From Ga0077555 sp964500805 (GTDB lineage Bacteria; Pseudomonadota; Alphaproteobacteria; Rhizobiales; Hyphomicrobiaceae), in NCBI GenBank assembly GCA_964500805.1, contig CAZCQH010000021.1, positions 1 to 64,000 on the forward strand: 64,000 nucleotides of DNA. Reading direction: 5' to 3'. Both the position numbers and the translations under genes were made by a program. Position 1 is the stretch's first letter. Every line of letters begins with the position of its first letter. A model generated the notes under the pieces. The model made no database searches and was not told where the DNA came from. It saw only the letters and a program-made list of their open reading frames with translations. Positions 8,440 through 17,120 of the stretch are shown piece after piece.

Positions 8440-9420
8440 ATGACTGATCTCAATCTTTCGCCCGAGAAGCAGATGCAGATGCTGCGCCAGATGCAGACGA
8501 TCCGGCGGTTCGAGGAGCGGGCGTCGGACGATTACCACAAAGGCAAGATCTACGGCGTCGTGCACTGCTACATCGGCGAGGAGGCGGTGGCGGTTGGTGT
8601 CTGCTCGGCACTCGAGCAGGGCGACCAAATCATTTCGACGCATCGTGGCCATGGCCACTGCATCGCCAAGGGCGCTGATCTCAACCGCATGATGGCCGAG
8701 CTCTATGGCCGCCAGGACGGCTACTGCAAAGGCAAGGGCGGCTCCATGCACATCGCCGATTTCAACATCGGGATGTTGGGCGCCAACGGCATCGTGGCGG
8801 GCGGCATCTCGATCGTGACGGGAGCAGGGCTCGCCGCGCAGCTGGACGGCAGGGGCCGCGTTGCGGTGTCGTTCTTCGGCGATGGCGCGTCGAACGCAGG
8901 ACCATTCCACGAGTGCCTGAACATTGCGGCGTCATGGAAGCTGCCGATGCTCTACATCTGCGAGAACAACCAGTGGGCCGCGCAGACGCCGGCCGCTGCT
9001 ACGCACGCCATGCCGGACGTTGCTGGACGAGCCGCGGGATACGGCATTCCCGGCATAGTTGTCGACGGCAATGACATCTTCGCGGTGTATCAGGCAGCGG
9101 CGCGGGCGGTCGAGCGCGCGCGATCGGGGCAGGGCCCGACGCTTATCGAATGCAAGACCTTTCGCTGGCGCGCGCACACAGAGCGCCTGGGCCAGCCTGA
9201 TCCGCGCGACCAGGCCGAGATCGAGCGCTGGAAAGCGGCGGGCAAAGACCCAATTGCGCGCCTCGTTGCGCAACTGAAGGCGCAGGGCCAGCTCACCGAT
9301 GCGGGGTTTGCGCAGATGGACAAAGAGGTCCTCGCCGCAATCGAGGCGTCGTGCAAGTTCGCCGAGGCGAGTCCGTTCCCGAAGCCCGAGCAGGCACTTG
9401 AGGACATGTATGCGGTGTGA
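8440..9420 (+). CDS. thiamine-diphosphate-dependent dehydrogenase E1, alpha subunit (pyruvate/acetoin type)
   Basis: A 326-residue E1 alpha subunit of the 2-oxoacid/acetoin dehydrogenase family. It carries the thiamine-diphosphate motif GDGAS...ENN (GDGASNAGPFHECLN to LPMLYICENNQW), the HCYIGEEAVAVG and STHRGHGHCIAKG active-site segments and the KGKGGSMHIAD phosphorylation-loop region, as in AcoA and PdhA. ATG 8440 (MTDLNLSPEKQ) gives the expected N-terminus although its ribosome-binding site is weak. The beta-subunit gene lies 366 bp downstream beyond a repeat block. No lipoyl E2 or E3 gene is in the window, so the substrate and complex are undetermined. Confidence 0.93.
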   Translation: MTDLNLSPEKQMQMLRQMQTIRRFEERASDDYHKGKIYGVVHCYIGEEAVAVGVCSALEQGDQIISTHRGHGHCIAKGADLNRMMAELYGRQDGYCKGKGGSMHIADFNIGMLGANGIVAGGISIVTGAGLAAQLDGRGRVAVSFFGDGASNAGPFHECLNIAASWKLPMLYICENNQWAAQTPAAATHAMPDVAGRAAGYGIPGIVVDGNDIFAVYQAAARAVERARSGQGPTLIECKTFRWRAHTERLGQPDPRDQAEIERWKAAGKDPIARLVAQLKAQGQLTDAGFAQMDKEVLAAIEASCKFAEASPFPKPEQALEDMYAV

Positions 9421-9433
9421 AGAAGACGGAGTA

Positions 9434-9505
9434 GGGAGTTGGCGGTCGGGAGCAGGTAAATTCCCGCATCTTCGAATCTGCCGCCCAACTCCCGATTCCC
9501 TTTTT
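9434..9505 (+). terminator. terminator-like inverted repeat after the E1 alpha gene
   Basis: GGGAGTTGGCGG (9434-9445) is complementary to CCGCCCAACTCCC (9481-9493) with one bulged C, separated by a ~35-base loop. A run of five T lies at 9501-9505. The arrangement could end or attenuate transcription 14 bp after the E1 alpha stop codon. The long loop and the 7-base gap before the T-run make it atypical, so it may instead be part of a repeat element. Confidence 0.4.
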
Positions 9506-9512
9506 CGAACAC

Positions 9513-9777
9513 GTCGATGTCGGGGTCAGACCCCTGACACCAGTGGCAGAGAATTAACTGTTGAGCGTCTTGTCAGGGGTCTGACCCCTTCGAAGTACGC
9601 GTCGACGTCGGGGTCAGAGACCCCTGACACCAGTGGCAGAGAAATAACTGTTGAGCGTCTTGTCAGGGGTCTGACCCCTTCGAAGTACGCGTCGATGTCG
9701 GGGTCAGACCCCTGACACCAGTGGCAGAGAAATAACTGTTGAGCGTCTTGTCAGGGGTCTGACCCCTTCGAAGTACG
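9513..9777. repeat. three tandem copies of an ~88-bp palindromic repeat
   Basis: Units run 9513-9600, 9601-9690 and 9691-9777. They differ at only a few positions: GAT/GAC near the start, a GA insertion in unit 2, AATT versus AAAT, and the last base. Each unit holds two 18-base arms (GGGGTCAGACCCCTGACA and its exact complement, at 9522-9539 and 9571-9588 in unit 1) around a 31-base loop. Each arm is itself a small palindrome, GGGGTC-A-GACCCC. The structure resembles REP/BIME-type intergenic elements mobilised by REP-associated transposases. The 366-bp gap between the E1 alpha and beta genes is almost entirely this block plus the inverted repeat before it. Confidence 0.93.
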
Positions 9778-9786
9778 GAGCACGAC

Positions 9787-10740
9787 ATGCCTGAAATGAC
9801 CTATGCCCAGGCGGGCATCGAGGCGGTAGCCGAGGAGATGCGGGTCGATCCAAAGATCTTCTACATGTCCACGGACCCGATCGTGCCGCTGCACAAGGAA
9901 TTCGGCGACCGCATCAAGGCGACGCCGATCGCGGAGGGCGCGCTGACCGGCATAGCGATCGGTGCGGCAGGCTCGGGCTACCGGCCGATCATGGACTGGC
10001 GGCAGGTGACCTTCTCATTCGTCGCCATGGACCAGATCGTCAACCAGGCGGCGAAAATCCATTACATGTTCGGAGGGCAGCGCACATTCCCCATCGTCTA
10101 TCGCGCCAATGTGGGAGGGGGAACGCGGTTGGCGGCGCAGCACTGTCAGTGCCCGTGGTCCATGTTCATGAACCTGTCGGGCTTGAAGATGTTCCTGCCG
10201 TCGACGCCGGCTGATTTGAAAGGGCTTCTGAAGTCGGCGATCAGGGACAACAATCCGGTGATCTCGTTCGAGTCGAACCGACTGCTCATGTCGAAAGGTG
10301 CGGTGCCGGAAGGCGAGTACACGATCCCGCTCGGCGTCGCGGATGTGAAGCGCAAGGGTACAGATGTCACGGTCGTCGCCGTCGCATGGCTGGTGCATGA
10401 GGCGCTGGCCGCGGCCGAGGAGCTGGCGAAAGAGGGCATTTCAGTGGAGGTCGTCGACCCGCGAACACTCGTACCGCTCGATGGGGCCGCCATCCGCGCG
10501 TCCGTGCAAAAGACGGGGCGGCTCGTGATCGCCGACGAAGCGGGGCCGACCGCGGGATTGTCAGCCGAGATCGCGACGGTGGCGACGGAGGACTTGGCGA
10601 CGTTTCGCAAGCTCAAGGCGCCGGTGAAGCGCGTGTGCGCGGCCAACGTGCCGATCCCCTACAGCCCGGTGCTGGAGGATTACGTGTTTCCGGACCGGCA
10701 CCGCATCGCAGCCGGAGTGAGGGAGGTGGTGCGGGCCTGA
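9787..10740 (+). CDS. thiamine-diphosphate-dependent dehydrogenase E1, beta subunit
   Basis: A 317-residue transketolase-like beta subunit that pairs with the alpha subunit upstream to decarboxylate a 2-oxoacid or acetoin. Typical segments are TYAQAGIEAVAEEM, TPIAEGALTGIAIGAA, FVAMDQIVNQAAKIHYM, the cation-binding RANVGGGTRLAAQHCQ, LPSTPADLKGLLKSAI, and the C-terminal domain VEVVDPRTLVPLD with VIADEAGPTAG. The start at 9787 is only nine bases beyond the end of the last palindromic repeat, so the GGAGC ribosome-binding site abuts that element. It ends 15 bp before the convergent CHAT gene. Confidence 0.93.
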   Translation: MPEMTYAQAGIEAVAEEMRVDPKIFYMSTDPIVPLHKEFGDRIKATPIAEGALTGIAIGAAGSGYRPIMDWRQVTFSFVAMDQIVNQAAKIHYMFGGQRTFPIVYRANVGGGTRLAAQHCQCPWSMFMNLSGLKMFLPSTPADLKGLLKSAIRDNNPVISFESNRLLMSKGAVPEGEYTIPLGVADVKRKGTDVTVVAVAWLVHEALAAAEELAKEGISVEVVDPRTLVPLDGAAIRASVQKTGRLVIADEAGPTAGLSAEIATVATEDLATFRKLKAPVKRVCAANVPIPYSPVLEDYVFPDRHRIAAGVREVVRA

Positions 10741-10755
10741 CGCGTTCGAACACGA

Positions 10756-13700
10756 TCACCCGCCATAGTATTGGAATGCGGCCCAATGAACCGGATGGCT
10801 GTATGGCGTCGAGTTCGTTCCTGCGGCCTCGATAGGACTTGCCAACAGCGATCGATGCTCCGGCGAGAGACGCTTCGCGTCGTACATCTGCGTGATGAAT
10901 TGTAGAAGCTCGCGGCCAGTCGATTTCCGCAGCCACTGCTGCGCATCGCGCAATGCTGTCGCCGGCGGCAGTCCGGCACCCAGATGCCGCTCGTAGAAGC
11001 GCATCATCAACAAGGCCGTCGAAACGTCGTCAACCGGCCAGAGAGAGGCGACGACACCCGCCGCGCCGGCCTGCAGGAACGCCGACGGCATGCCGGTGAA
11101 CTCCTCGGGAGCCTCGCCCAACTCGATAAGGCCCGTTTCGCAGGCCGACAGGACGACGAGGCGCGGCGCGCCAAGGTCACTCCGGTCGATTATCTCACCG
11201 AGCGTCAAGCCGGCGCCTCCGGCCAGAGCCAATGTCGATTGGCGAGGCTGCCGGGGTTGGAATTTTCCGTGAGTTGCAAAGTGCCAATGCGTTGCGCGGG
11301 GAAGCCGTCCGACAACAGTTGATGGCGTCGCCGACTTGGCGCCCAGCACCATTGCGCCGCCGTCGGGGAAATAACTGGCAGCTACGGCACCTTCAGGTTC
11401 GGTGAACTCCAAGTCGCCAGTGGGATTGACGATGGCAGCAATCGAGACGCTTGCACTTGGCCGGATCGTGCGAACATGGGCGACCTCCGCGGCGGCAACG
11501 CTCGGCGCGACAGTCAAGACATAGCGGTCGATGACCATATTGCCGGCCGTATCAACGTTCGCGAGTCCTGCGGGCAGAAGGCCCAGGCCGCTGTGCGGAA
11601 TCCAGAGAATGCTAGCGCCGTCGCCGATGTGATCCTCGGAGAGACCACGAGTCAGTGCGTCCGCGACAATGGATTGCAATGTGGTGGGCAATGCGGCCAA
11701 GGCAGCCTGCCACTCCTTGAAGCGCGTGGCCTGCTGGGCTTGAGGGAGGCTGTGAATGGCGTAGGCATCGAGCCAGCCGGGCCGTGCCGGATCGGCGCTT
11801 CGCAGGAGGCGCATGATCGTCGCCATTGTGACGTCAGGGATCGGCAGCGCTCGGAATCCCGGACGCGCGCGAGACGCGAGCAAGAGCATGCTGCCCTCGT
11901 CCGAGATCACGGGCATCGCAATGGCATCGAAACGGGTCAGCAACTGGCGTGCGTTGGCCGAGGCACTGGCGCTCGCCGGATCGGCGCCGCTGCGACCGAG
12001 AGCGGCGCGCACGATCGTCATGATCTTGCCGCGAGCAGCCTCAAGCTTGGTAAGGGTTGTGGTGCGGTCCTCGCCTTGCGTGGTTTCGAGGGCACTCTCG
12101 AGCTCGACGACGTCACGACGCCACCGGTCGAGCTCTGCGCGCTTCGTCGCTGACAGTGAGAGCGCATCGAGGCCGAGTGCGATCTTGAGTAGCCGCGCCT
12201 TGCCCAAGTCGAGCAGATCGGCGGCTCTCGCAGCATCGCCGAGTTGCGCTGCCGCGTAGGCGGCTCGGCTGTAGAGATACCCGCCTTCTTGCACCACCAG
12301 GCGCGTCGTCGTCGCATCAAGGCCCTGGCCGATCAGAATGTTCGAGGCATCGATGGCCTGCTCGAAATAACGCATTGCAGCGGGCCAGTTGCGGCGCGCC
12401 GCTGCGATGACGCCGGCCTGTTGCATCGAGCGCAAGTTGATCTGAGGAAAAGCCGCGAGCGTCTGCACGTTCAGAGCCGCCTCGATAGAGGCAGCCGCCA
12501 GTTCGAGGTTCTGGCCACGATCACCCGCCACGCGCTGCCGCAAGGCCGATGCGAGATTGGCGTGAACGGACGACCACTTCAGCGGCTCGTTGCTGCTCGT
12601 GTAGAATGTGAGGGCATGCTGGCAGGCGACGATCGCTTTCTCCAAGTTCTCGGCTCGAGTGCCGCGAACGCGGTGAATATAGGCAATGGCGAGGTTGAGC
12701 ATGACGCGCGCAAAACGTTCCGGGTAGCTCTCGCGCGTATAGACGGTGAGCGCAGCTTCATAGTTTGAAATCGCGCGCTCGAGCCGGTCTTCCGGCGGAC
12801 CCGCTTCTGGGTCGAGCAGCAGGTTTGCGAAGTCCATCAGCAGCTGCGCCCACTCCGAGGGGTATTGCTCGCGGGTGAAGACCCGCGACGCCTGCTCGAA
12901 GGATGCAGCCGCTTTCCGCACGTTTTCGGCGCGATCTCCCCGCGCGCGTTCGGCATAGGCCATACCGATGTTGTCGTGAGACCCGGCCCAAGCCTTTGGA
13001 TGCCGCGCTTCAGTCAGAACCAGCAACGATTGCTCATAGGCGCCGAGTGCTTTCTCGACATTGTCCGCGCGACTTCCTTTGATCCGGCCCCAGAAAGCCG
13101 CTCCGGCCGCCTGCTGCGCGCCCGCCCAGTCTCCCGGCTCCTTTTCCCGGGAAAAGACACTGATGGCGCCTTCGGCGGCCGCAATGGCATGCTCCAGATT
13201 GTCTGCGCGTACTCCTTTGATCCGATGCCAATAGGCCTTCGCGAGGCTTGTCTGGATCGAACCCCACATCGAGGGTGAAGCCTCTCGGGTCATAACCTCG
13301 GCGGTTGCGTTGAATGCCAAGATGGCGCTCTCGATGTTCTCCGCGCGATCGCCGGCCTGGCGGTCGACGTAAACGGAGCCCATGCCGAATTGGATGCGCG
13401 CCCAGTCGTTCGGTCGGTCACGGGGCACGTGCCGCAATGCCGCCTGATAGGATTCGAGTGCGCGCTCCAAAGCCTGAGGTCGCTCGCCACCTTCGATGCG
13501 CCGGTATTCATTGCCGAGCTGGCCCCACATCTGGCCAAGGAGCGCATCGCGCGGCGGATCGCGAAACGGCCAGGGGTTGGCTGGGACCGCCAGCGACAAG
13601 GCCTTGTTGATGAGGGCGATGCGCTCCTGCGGTGTCGCGCCGCGCGATGAGCCTTGCCAGGCACTGATGATGCTGAGCGCGAGTGCGTTGCTTTCGCTCT

Positions 13701-13812
13701 GCGGCTGGTTCATCGGGCGGTTTTGAGCTGACGCGGCTGCTGCAACAGCGAAAGCTGCAGCGGTCATCATCGCCGCGAAGATGGATGCTCTCCAGCACAT
13801 GCGAGCAAGCAT
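10756..13812 (-). CDS. secreted TPR-repeat protein with C-terminal CHAT (caspase-like) domain
   Basis: A 1018-residue protein. Residues 1-30 form a signal peptide (MLARMCWRAS, hydrophobic run, ASA). Residues ~50-500 contain about eight tetratricopeptide-like repeats marked by G(D/S/T)RAxNxExAI every ~50-55 residues. Residues ~690-1015 form a CHAT domain, a caspase-fold peptidase family, with catalytic-type His in HWHFATHGKF and Cys in VVLSACETGL, followed by LQAGAAGVVASLWPVDD. CHAT proteins cut partner proteins or act as scaffolds; here export to the periplasm or surface is predicted. ATG 13812 is preceded by AGGGGGAA eight bases away, so it was preferred to an upstream in-frame ATG at 13881. 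No dedicated substrate gene is recognised; the small gene 208 bp upstream is divergent. Confidence 0.88.
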   Translation of the reverse strand: MLARMCWRASIFAAMMTAAAFAVAAAASAQNRPMNQPQSESNALALSIISAWQGSSRGATPQERIALINKALSLAVPANPWPFRDPPRDALLGQMWGQLGNEYRRIEGGERPQALERALESYQAALRHVPRDRPNDWARIQFGMGSVYVDRQAGDRAENIESAILAFNATAEVMTREASPSMWGSIQTSLAKAYWHRIKGVRADNLEHAIAAAEGAISVFSREKEPGDWAGAQQAAGAAFWGRIKGSRADNVEKALGAYEQSLLVLTEARHPKAWAGSHDNIGMAYAERARGDRAENVRKAAASFEQASRVFTREQYPSEWAQLLMDFANLLLDPEAGPPEDRLERAISNYEAALTVYTRESYPERFARVMLNLAIAYIHRVRGTRAENLEKAIVACQHALTFYTSSNEPLKWSSVHANLASALRQRVAGDRGQNLELAAASIEAALNVQTLAAFPQINLRSMQQAGVIAAARRNWPAAMRYFEQAIDASNILIGQGLDATTTRLVVQEGGYLYSRAAYAAAQLGDAARAADLLDLGKARLLKIALGLDALSLSATKRAELDRWRRDVVELESALETTQGEDRTTTLTKLEAARGKIMTIVRAALGRSGADPASASASANARQLLTRFDAIAMPVISDEGSMLLLASRARPGFRALPIPDVTMATIMRLLRSADPARPGWLDAYAIHSLPQAQQATRFKEWQAALAALPTTLQSIVADALTRGLSEDHIGDGASILWIPHSGLGLLPAGLANVDTAGNMVIDRYVLTVAPSVAAAEVAHVRTIRPSASVSIAAIVNPTGDLEFTEPEGAVAASYFPDGGAMVLGAKSATPSTVVGRLPRATHWHFATHGKFQPRQPRQSTLALAGGAGLTLGEIIDRSDLGAPRLVVLSACETGLIELGEAPEEFTGMPSAFLQAGAAGVVASLWPVDDVSTALLMMRFYERHLGAGLPPATALRDAQQWLRKSTGRELLQFITQMYDAKRLSPEHRSLLASPIEAAGTNSTPYSHPVHWAAFQYYGG

Positions 13813-14020
13813 CGTGAGTTCCCCCTGCGAGCTCCCGAATGAGAACCTGCTGAACTTTAGCTGTTCGAGCTGCTTCGTCACGTCACAGCTTCTTGAGCAA
13901 GCGAGGTGCCGTTCTCAGTTCGACGCGCGCTGGGAACGTCGCCATGTGTGGCGCCCTGGCGACATACATCCATGCGGTCCGTTGGTATGGTCACTTCGCA
14001 TCAACGGAGTGAGTATCGGC

Positions 14021-14383
14021 ATGAGCAAACCGCTCGTTGCGTCCGCGATTGCGCGATCGAAGGTCTCGGACGGTATTCTCGAAATCACAATTGCCGACAG
14101 CAGCGGAAAAACGCAAACGGTGCGCGTTGGTGCAGACGCTGCCCATGCGCTCGCTCAAGTTTTTCGAGACTTCGCAGCAGCGTCGCAGGAGACGGCTGCG
14201 CCACCCACAAAATTGCCTTCGACGTTTGCGGTCGGCACCGGCCGCTATGAGCCATTGGTTCTCCTTCGCTTTGAGAACGACGTCCCTTATGGTCTGAAAA
14301 TCTCTGATGCGGCCGAGCTCGGCCGAGCCCTCCTCGATCAATGCAGCTCAGCATCGATGATGCGATTGCCGCGGCTGCAGTAG
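14021..14383 (+). CDS. small protein of unknown function
   Basis: A 120-residue protein with no signal peptide, starting at ATG 14021 after a GGAG element ten bases upstream. It begins MSKPLVASAIARSKVSDGILEITIADSSGKTQTV, suggesting a small beta-rich domain, and later contains YEPLVLLRFENDVPYGLKIS. I do not recognise a family. It is divergent from the secreted CHAT protein gene 208 bp away, so the two may share a control region, but a functional link is inference only. Codon use looks like its neighbours. Confidence 0.55.
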   Translation: MSKPLVASAIARSKVSDGILEITIADSSGKTQTVRVGADAAHALAQVFRDFAAASQETAAPPTKLPSTFAVGTGRYEPLVLLRFENDVPYGLKISDAAELGRALLDQCSSASMMRLPRLQ

Positions 14384-14755
14384 TGGCCAGAGATTTACGC
14401 GATCGGACGCTGAGAGCGGCTCCTGCGACCGTTCTTGCCGCGACGGGAAGAGCGATAGCAAGGAATCAAGAATATTGCGGGCGGCGCGGATGACGACGGC
14501 GGGTCGCCCGCCGCCGCTCGTGTCGAAGGCGCAACGAGGATTGGGGTCGATCCCAGCACTGGCTTGCTCGATGCGTCATGCAGCGCCGGCGATCGGCCGA
14601 ACCAGTTGGAACGCTCGATACTTTGCACTCAGGCTGCGCATTGTGCTGTTAGCCAGCTCGCAAGGGTGTCTCAGGGCGACTCGATACCTGAATGAGGCGG
14701 GTGGCTCGGTCGAACGGGAGGGGTCGCGGTTCTAGCTGCGGGGGGAAGGAGACGC
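14384..14755. other. intergenic stretch, nothing recognised
   Basis: 372 bp between the small protein gene and zupT. Short open frames on both strands show no recognisable protein features. The only clear element is AAGGAG before the zupT start. No tRNA-like fold, repeat or strong terminator was seen. Confidence 0.5.
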
Positions 14756-15556
14756 ATGATGGACATCTTGGCGAGCCCGGTGCTGATGGCATTTGCGGTG
14801 TGCGCTGCCGCGGCTGCCTTCACTGTGCTTGGCAGCGTCTTGGTGTTCAACGCCAACCAGTCGAGCCCGCGGCTGCTTGCATTCGGCCTGGCGTTCTCGG
14901 GCGGTGCCATGGTCTACGTGTCACTCGTCGAGATCTTCGGCAAGTCTTCTCAGTCTTTCGCCAAGTCTTTCGATGAGAAGCTCGGCTATACGTATGCGAC
15001 GCTGGCTTTGTTCGCCGGCGTTGCATTCCTCGCCATCATCGACCGTATCGTCCCCAACCCGCACCATGGCATGGACGGCCAGGTTCAGGCTGGCCGCCCG
15101 GACGAGCGATTGAAACGCGTGGGCATGCTTGCCGCTGCTGCCATCACCGCCCACAATCTTCCTGAGGGGCTCGCCACATTCTTTGCGACGCTCGACAATC
15201 CCGTTGTTGGCGCACCGCTCGCGCTCGCCATCGCGATCCACAATATTCCTGAGGGCGTTTCGATCGCCGTTCCGGTGTACTACGCGACCGGCAGCCGCGC
15301 GAAGGCGGTCTTGGCGACCGTCGTGTCGGCACTGGCCGAGCCCCTCGGTGCTCTGATCGGCTATCTGGCTCTGGCACCGTTCCTGACGCCGGCTGTATTC
15401 GGCGCGGTGTTCGGCATGATAGCGGGTGTGATGGTTTTTCTCGCGCTCGACGAGTTGATGCCGGAGGCCAAGCGCTATTCCAAGGGACACGAGGCAGCCT
15501 ACGGCATGACCATCGGCATGGCTGCCATGGCGGCGTCGCTGGTGCTGTTCAAGTAG
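14756..15556 (+). CDS. zupT: ZIP-family divalent metal (zinc) importer
   Basis: A 266-residue inner-membrane protein of the ZIP family, subfamily ZupT, importing zinc and other divalent cations. About eight transmembrane segments are visible. The metal-site motifs are AHNLPEGLATF in helix IV and HNIPEGVSIAVP in helix V, and an acidic ELMPEA follows in the later helices. GAMVYVSLVEIF in helix II is also typical. A strong AAGGAG stands just before ATG 14756; ATG 14759 is also possible. No zur regulator or Zur box was identified. Confidence 0.94.
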   Translation: MMDILASPVLMAFAVCAAAAAFTVLGSVLVFNANQSSPRLLAFGLAFSGGAMVYVSLVEIFGKSSQSFAKSFDEKLGYTYATLALFAGVAFLAIIDRIVPNPHHGMDGQVQAGRPDERLKRVGMLAAAAITAHNLPEGLATFFATLDNPVVGAPLALAIAIHNIPEGVSIAVPVYYATGSRAKAVLATVVSALAEPLGALIGYLALAPFLTPAVFGAVFGMIAGVMVFLALDELMPEAKRYSKGHEAAYGMTIGMAAMAASLVLFK

Positions 15557-15598
15557 TCGCAATTGGCTGCGGGTTACGCTTCAGACTTCAACACTCCA

Positions 15599-16792
15599 CT
15601 ACGCCGCCGTCCGCTGCTGCTGCTCCGGAAGCATCAGGGCCAGGACGGCGGCGGCAAGGTTGCAGGTGGCTGCGATGAGGAAGGCGCTGGCGTAGCCGCC
15701 GGTCATGTCGAAGATGTGGGCGGCGAGGATCGGCAACGTCACTGCGGCGAGGCACCAGGCGATGTAGACGCGCGCGGCAACGCGTCCGAACAGCGGCTTC
15801 GGCCAGTAGCTGGCGATTGCCGCGGCAGTGGCACCGGAGATGATGCCGTAGCCCATGCCGATTGCAAGCAGTGCGGCGATGGAGACCGTGGGGCTCGGCC
15901 ACAGCGTGAGCGCGCCGCCGCCGATGAGCGCAGCGATCTGCGCGGCAGCCATGACTCTTGGGATCGAGAAGCGGTCGATGAGATAGCCGCCGAACACGCG
16001 CGCGGCCGCGATGGCGCCCGAAAGCCCAGTCGTCGCCCAAGTGGCGACGGCGGTTGCGCCGCCGTAGGCCGCGACGATGCCTGCAGCTTGGCTCAGCACC
16101 ATCAAGCCAGCAGCCGCGGCGAGCAGGAACACGCCGAAGAGGCGCCAGAACACGTCGGCGCGCCCGAAGGGCCCGGAGCTGGCGGCACCTGCGCGCGCAC
16201 CGGCCCAGATGCGCATTCCGGCAAGCTCCGCGCAGGCAATCGTCATGAACCCGCTGGCGAGGATCAGCGCCGCCATGGCCCAAAGCGTCTCGCGCACACC
16301 GATGTTCCGGATGCCCCAGCCGCACGTCGGCGCCGCGATCATAGCGCCGAGCGGCAAGAGGGCGACGATGTAACCGTTGACCAGGCCGGTGCGGCGGAAG
16401 GCCATCAAATTGATCGACTGTTGGGCGGCGACATAGGCGAGGCCGCCGCCGAGCCCGAAAAGCACGCCATAGCCGAGCGCGAGCATCGGGAAGTTGGTCG
16501 CGACCGCCGAGAGCGCGATGCCGCTGGCGCTGATCAGCGAGCAGAGACAGAGAAACGCCGCGATGCCCAGATGCGGAAAGAGCTTCGGCCCGGCGTTCAT
16601 GCCGACGGTGTAGAAGATCGCGGCGATGCCGAAGACGGCAGCAAGCTCCTTGCGCGTGGCGCCGAGCAGATCTTCGAGCGGCTGTAGGAAGACGCTGAAG
16701 GCATAGATGGAGCCGAGGGGCAGAATCAGGATGGTCGCCGCGATGATGGCGGCCCAGGGGCGTTGGCGGGTGGGGGGTGGATCAGCGGGCAT
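15599..16792 (-). CDS. major facilitator superfamily transporter
   Basis: A 397-residue carrier with about twelve hydrophobic helices, resembling monocarboxylate or oxalate/formate-antiporter-type MFS members: GSIYAFSVFLQPLEDLLGAT in helix 1, then FGIAAIFYTVGMNAGPKL, GVLFGLGGGLAYVA in helix 4 and RVFGGYLIDRF in the second half. The substrate is unknown. It is transcribed convergently with zupT (42 bp between stops). Its start region faces the first parS cluster. Confidence 0.85.
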   Translation of the reverse strand: MPADPPPTRQRPWAAIIAATILILPLGSIYAFSVFLQPLEDLLGATRKELAAVFGIAAIFYTVGMNAGPKLFPHLGIAAFLCLCSLISASGIALSAVATNFPMLALGYGVLFGLGGGLAYVAAQQSINLMAFRRTGLVNGYIVALLPLGAMIAAPTCGWGIRNIGVRETLWAMAALILASGFMTIACAELAGMRIWAGARAGAASSGPFGRADVFWRLFGVFLLAAAAGLMVLSQAAGIVAAYGGATAVATWATTGLSGAIAAARVFGGYLIDRFSIPRVMAAAQIAALIGGGALTLWPSPTVSIAALLAIGMGYGIISGATAAAIASYWPKPLFGRVAARVYIAWCLAAVTLPILAAHIFDMTGGYASAFLIAATCNLAAAVLALMLPEQQQRTAA

Positions 16793-16913
16793 GAGGCGGG
16801 TGGGACTCGTGGATGGGGCACCTTGGGCTGCGTCGCGAGTCGCGGCAAGGGGCCGGGTTCCCGTGCGAAAGCGCCGGTTGGCTGGTCACGTTTAATAGAT
16901 ACGATTGTAAATA

Positions 16914-16929
16914 TGTTTCACGTGAAACA
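16914..16929. other. parS: parS centromere-like site (perfect 16-bp palindrome)
   Basis: TGTTTCACGTGAAACA is identical to the canonical chromosomal parS site bound by ParB, and the palindrome extends one base each side (16913-16930). It sits in the 328-bp gap between an MFS gene and a PfkB kinase gene. Flanking sequence (AATAGATA...ATTGTAAATA before, TTGTCCGGG after) is shared with the second site at 57680. Confidence 0.88.
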
Positions 16930-16978
16930 TTGTCCGGGGTCGGACTTGTCCGGGTGCCGGCTCGGGGTGGCGACGCGA

Positions 16979-16994
16979 AGTTCCACGTGAAACG
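16979..16994. other. degenerate parS-like site
   Basis: AGTTCCACGTGAAACG matches the parS consensus at 13 of 16 positions, including the CACGTG core and the whole GTGAAAC half. It lies 65 bp from the perfect site, suggesting a two-site ParB-loading cluster. The remainder of this gap up to 17120 shows only the ribosome-binding site of the next gene. Confidence 0.6.
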
Positions 16995-17120
16995 GCATGA
17001 ACCTCGGCCTCGCCGCTGCGGCCCAGCCGGCAGCCTTAGCTTCCCGCTGCTTTTCTTTGGCCCTAATGTCGGGTCATTCCGGTTGCGCGGCATGCTCGCC
17101 AACCCTCAGAGGAGCACGCG

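Noticed and set aside
9299..9715. Open frame through the tandem repeats, translating as a repeated peptide
   Set aside because: It arises because unit lengths (88-90 bp) keep a frame open across palindromes; it starts within the E1 alpha gene and has no ribosome-binding site of its own.
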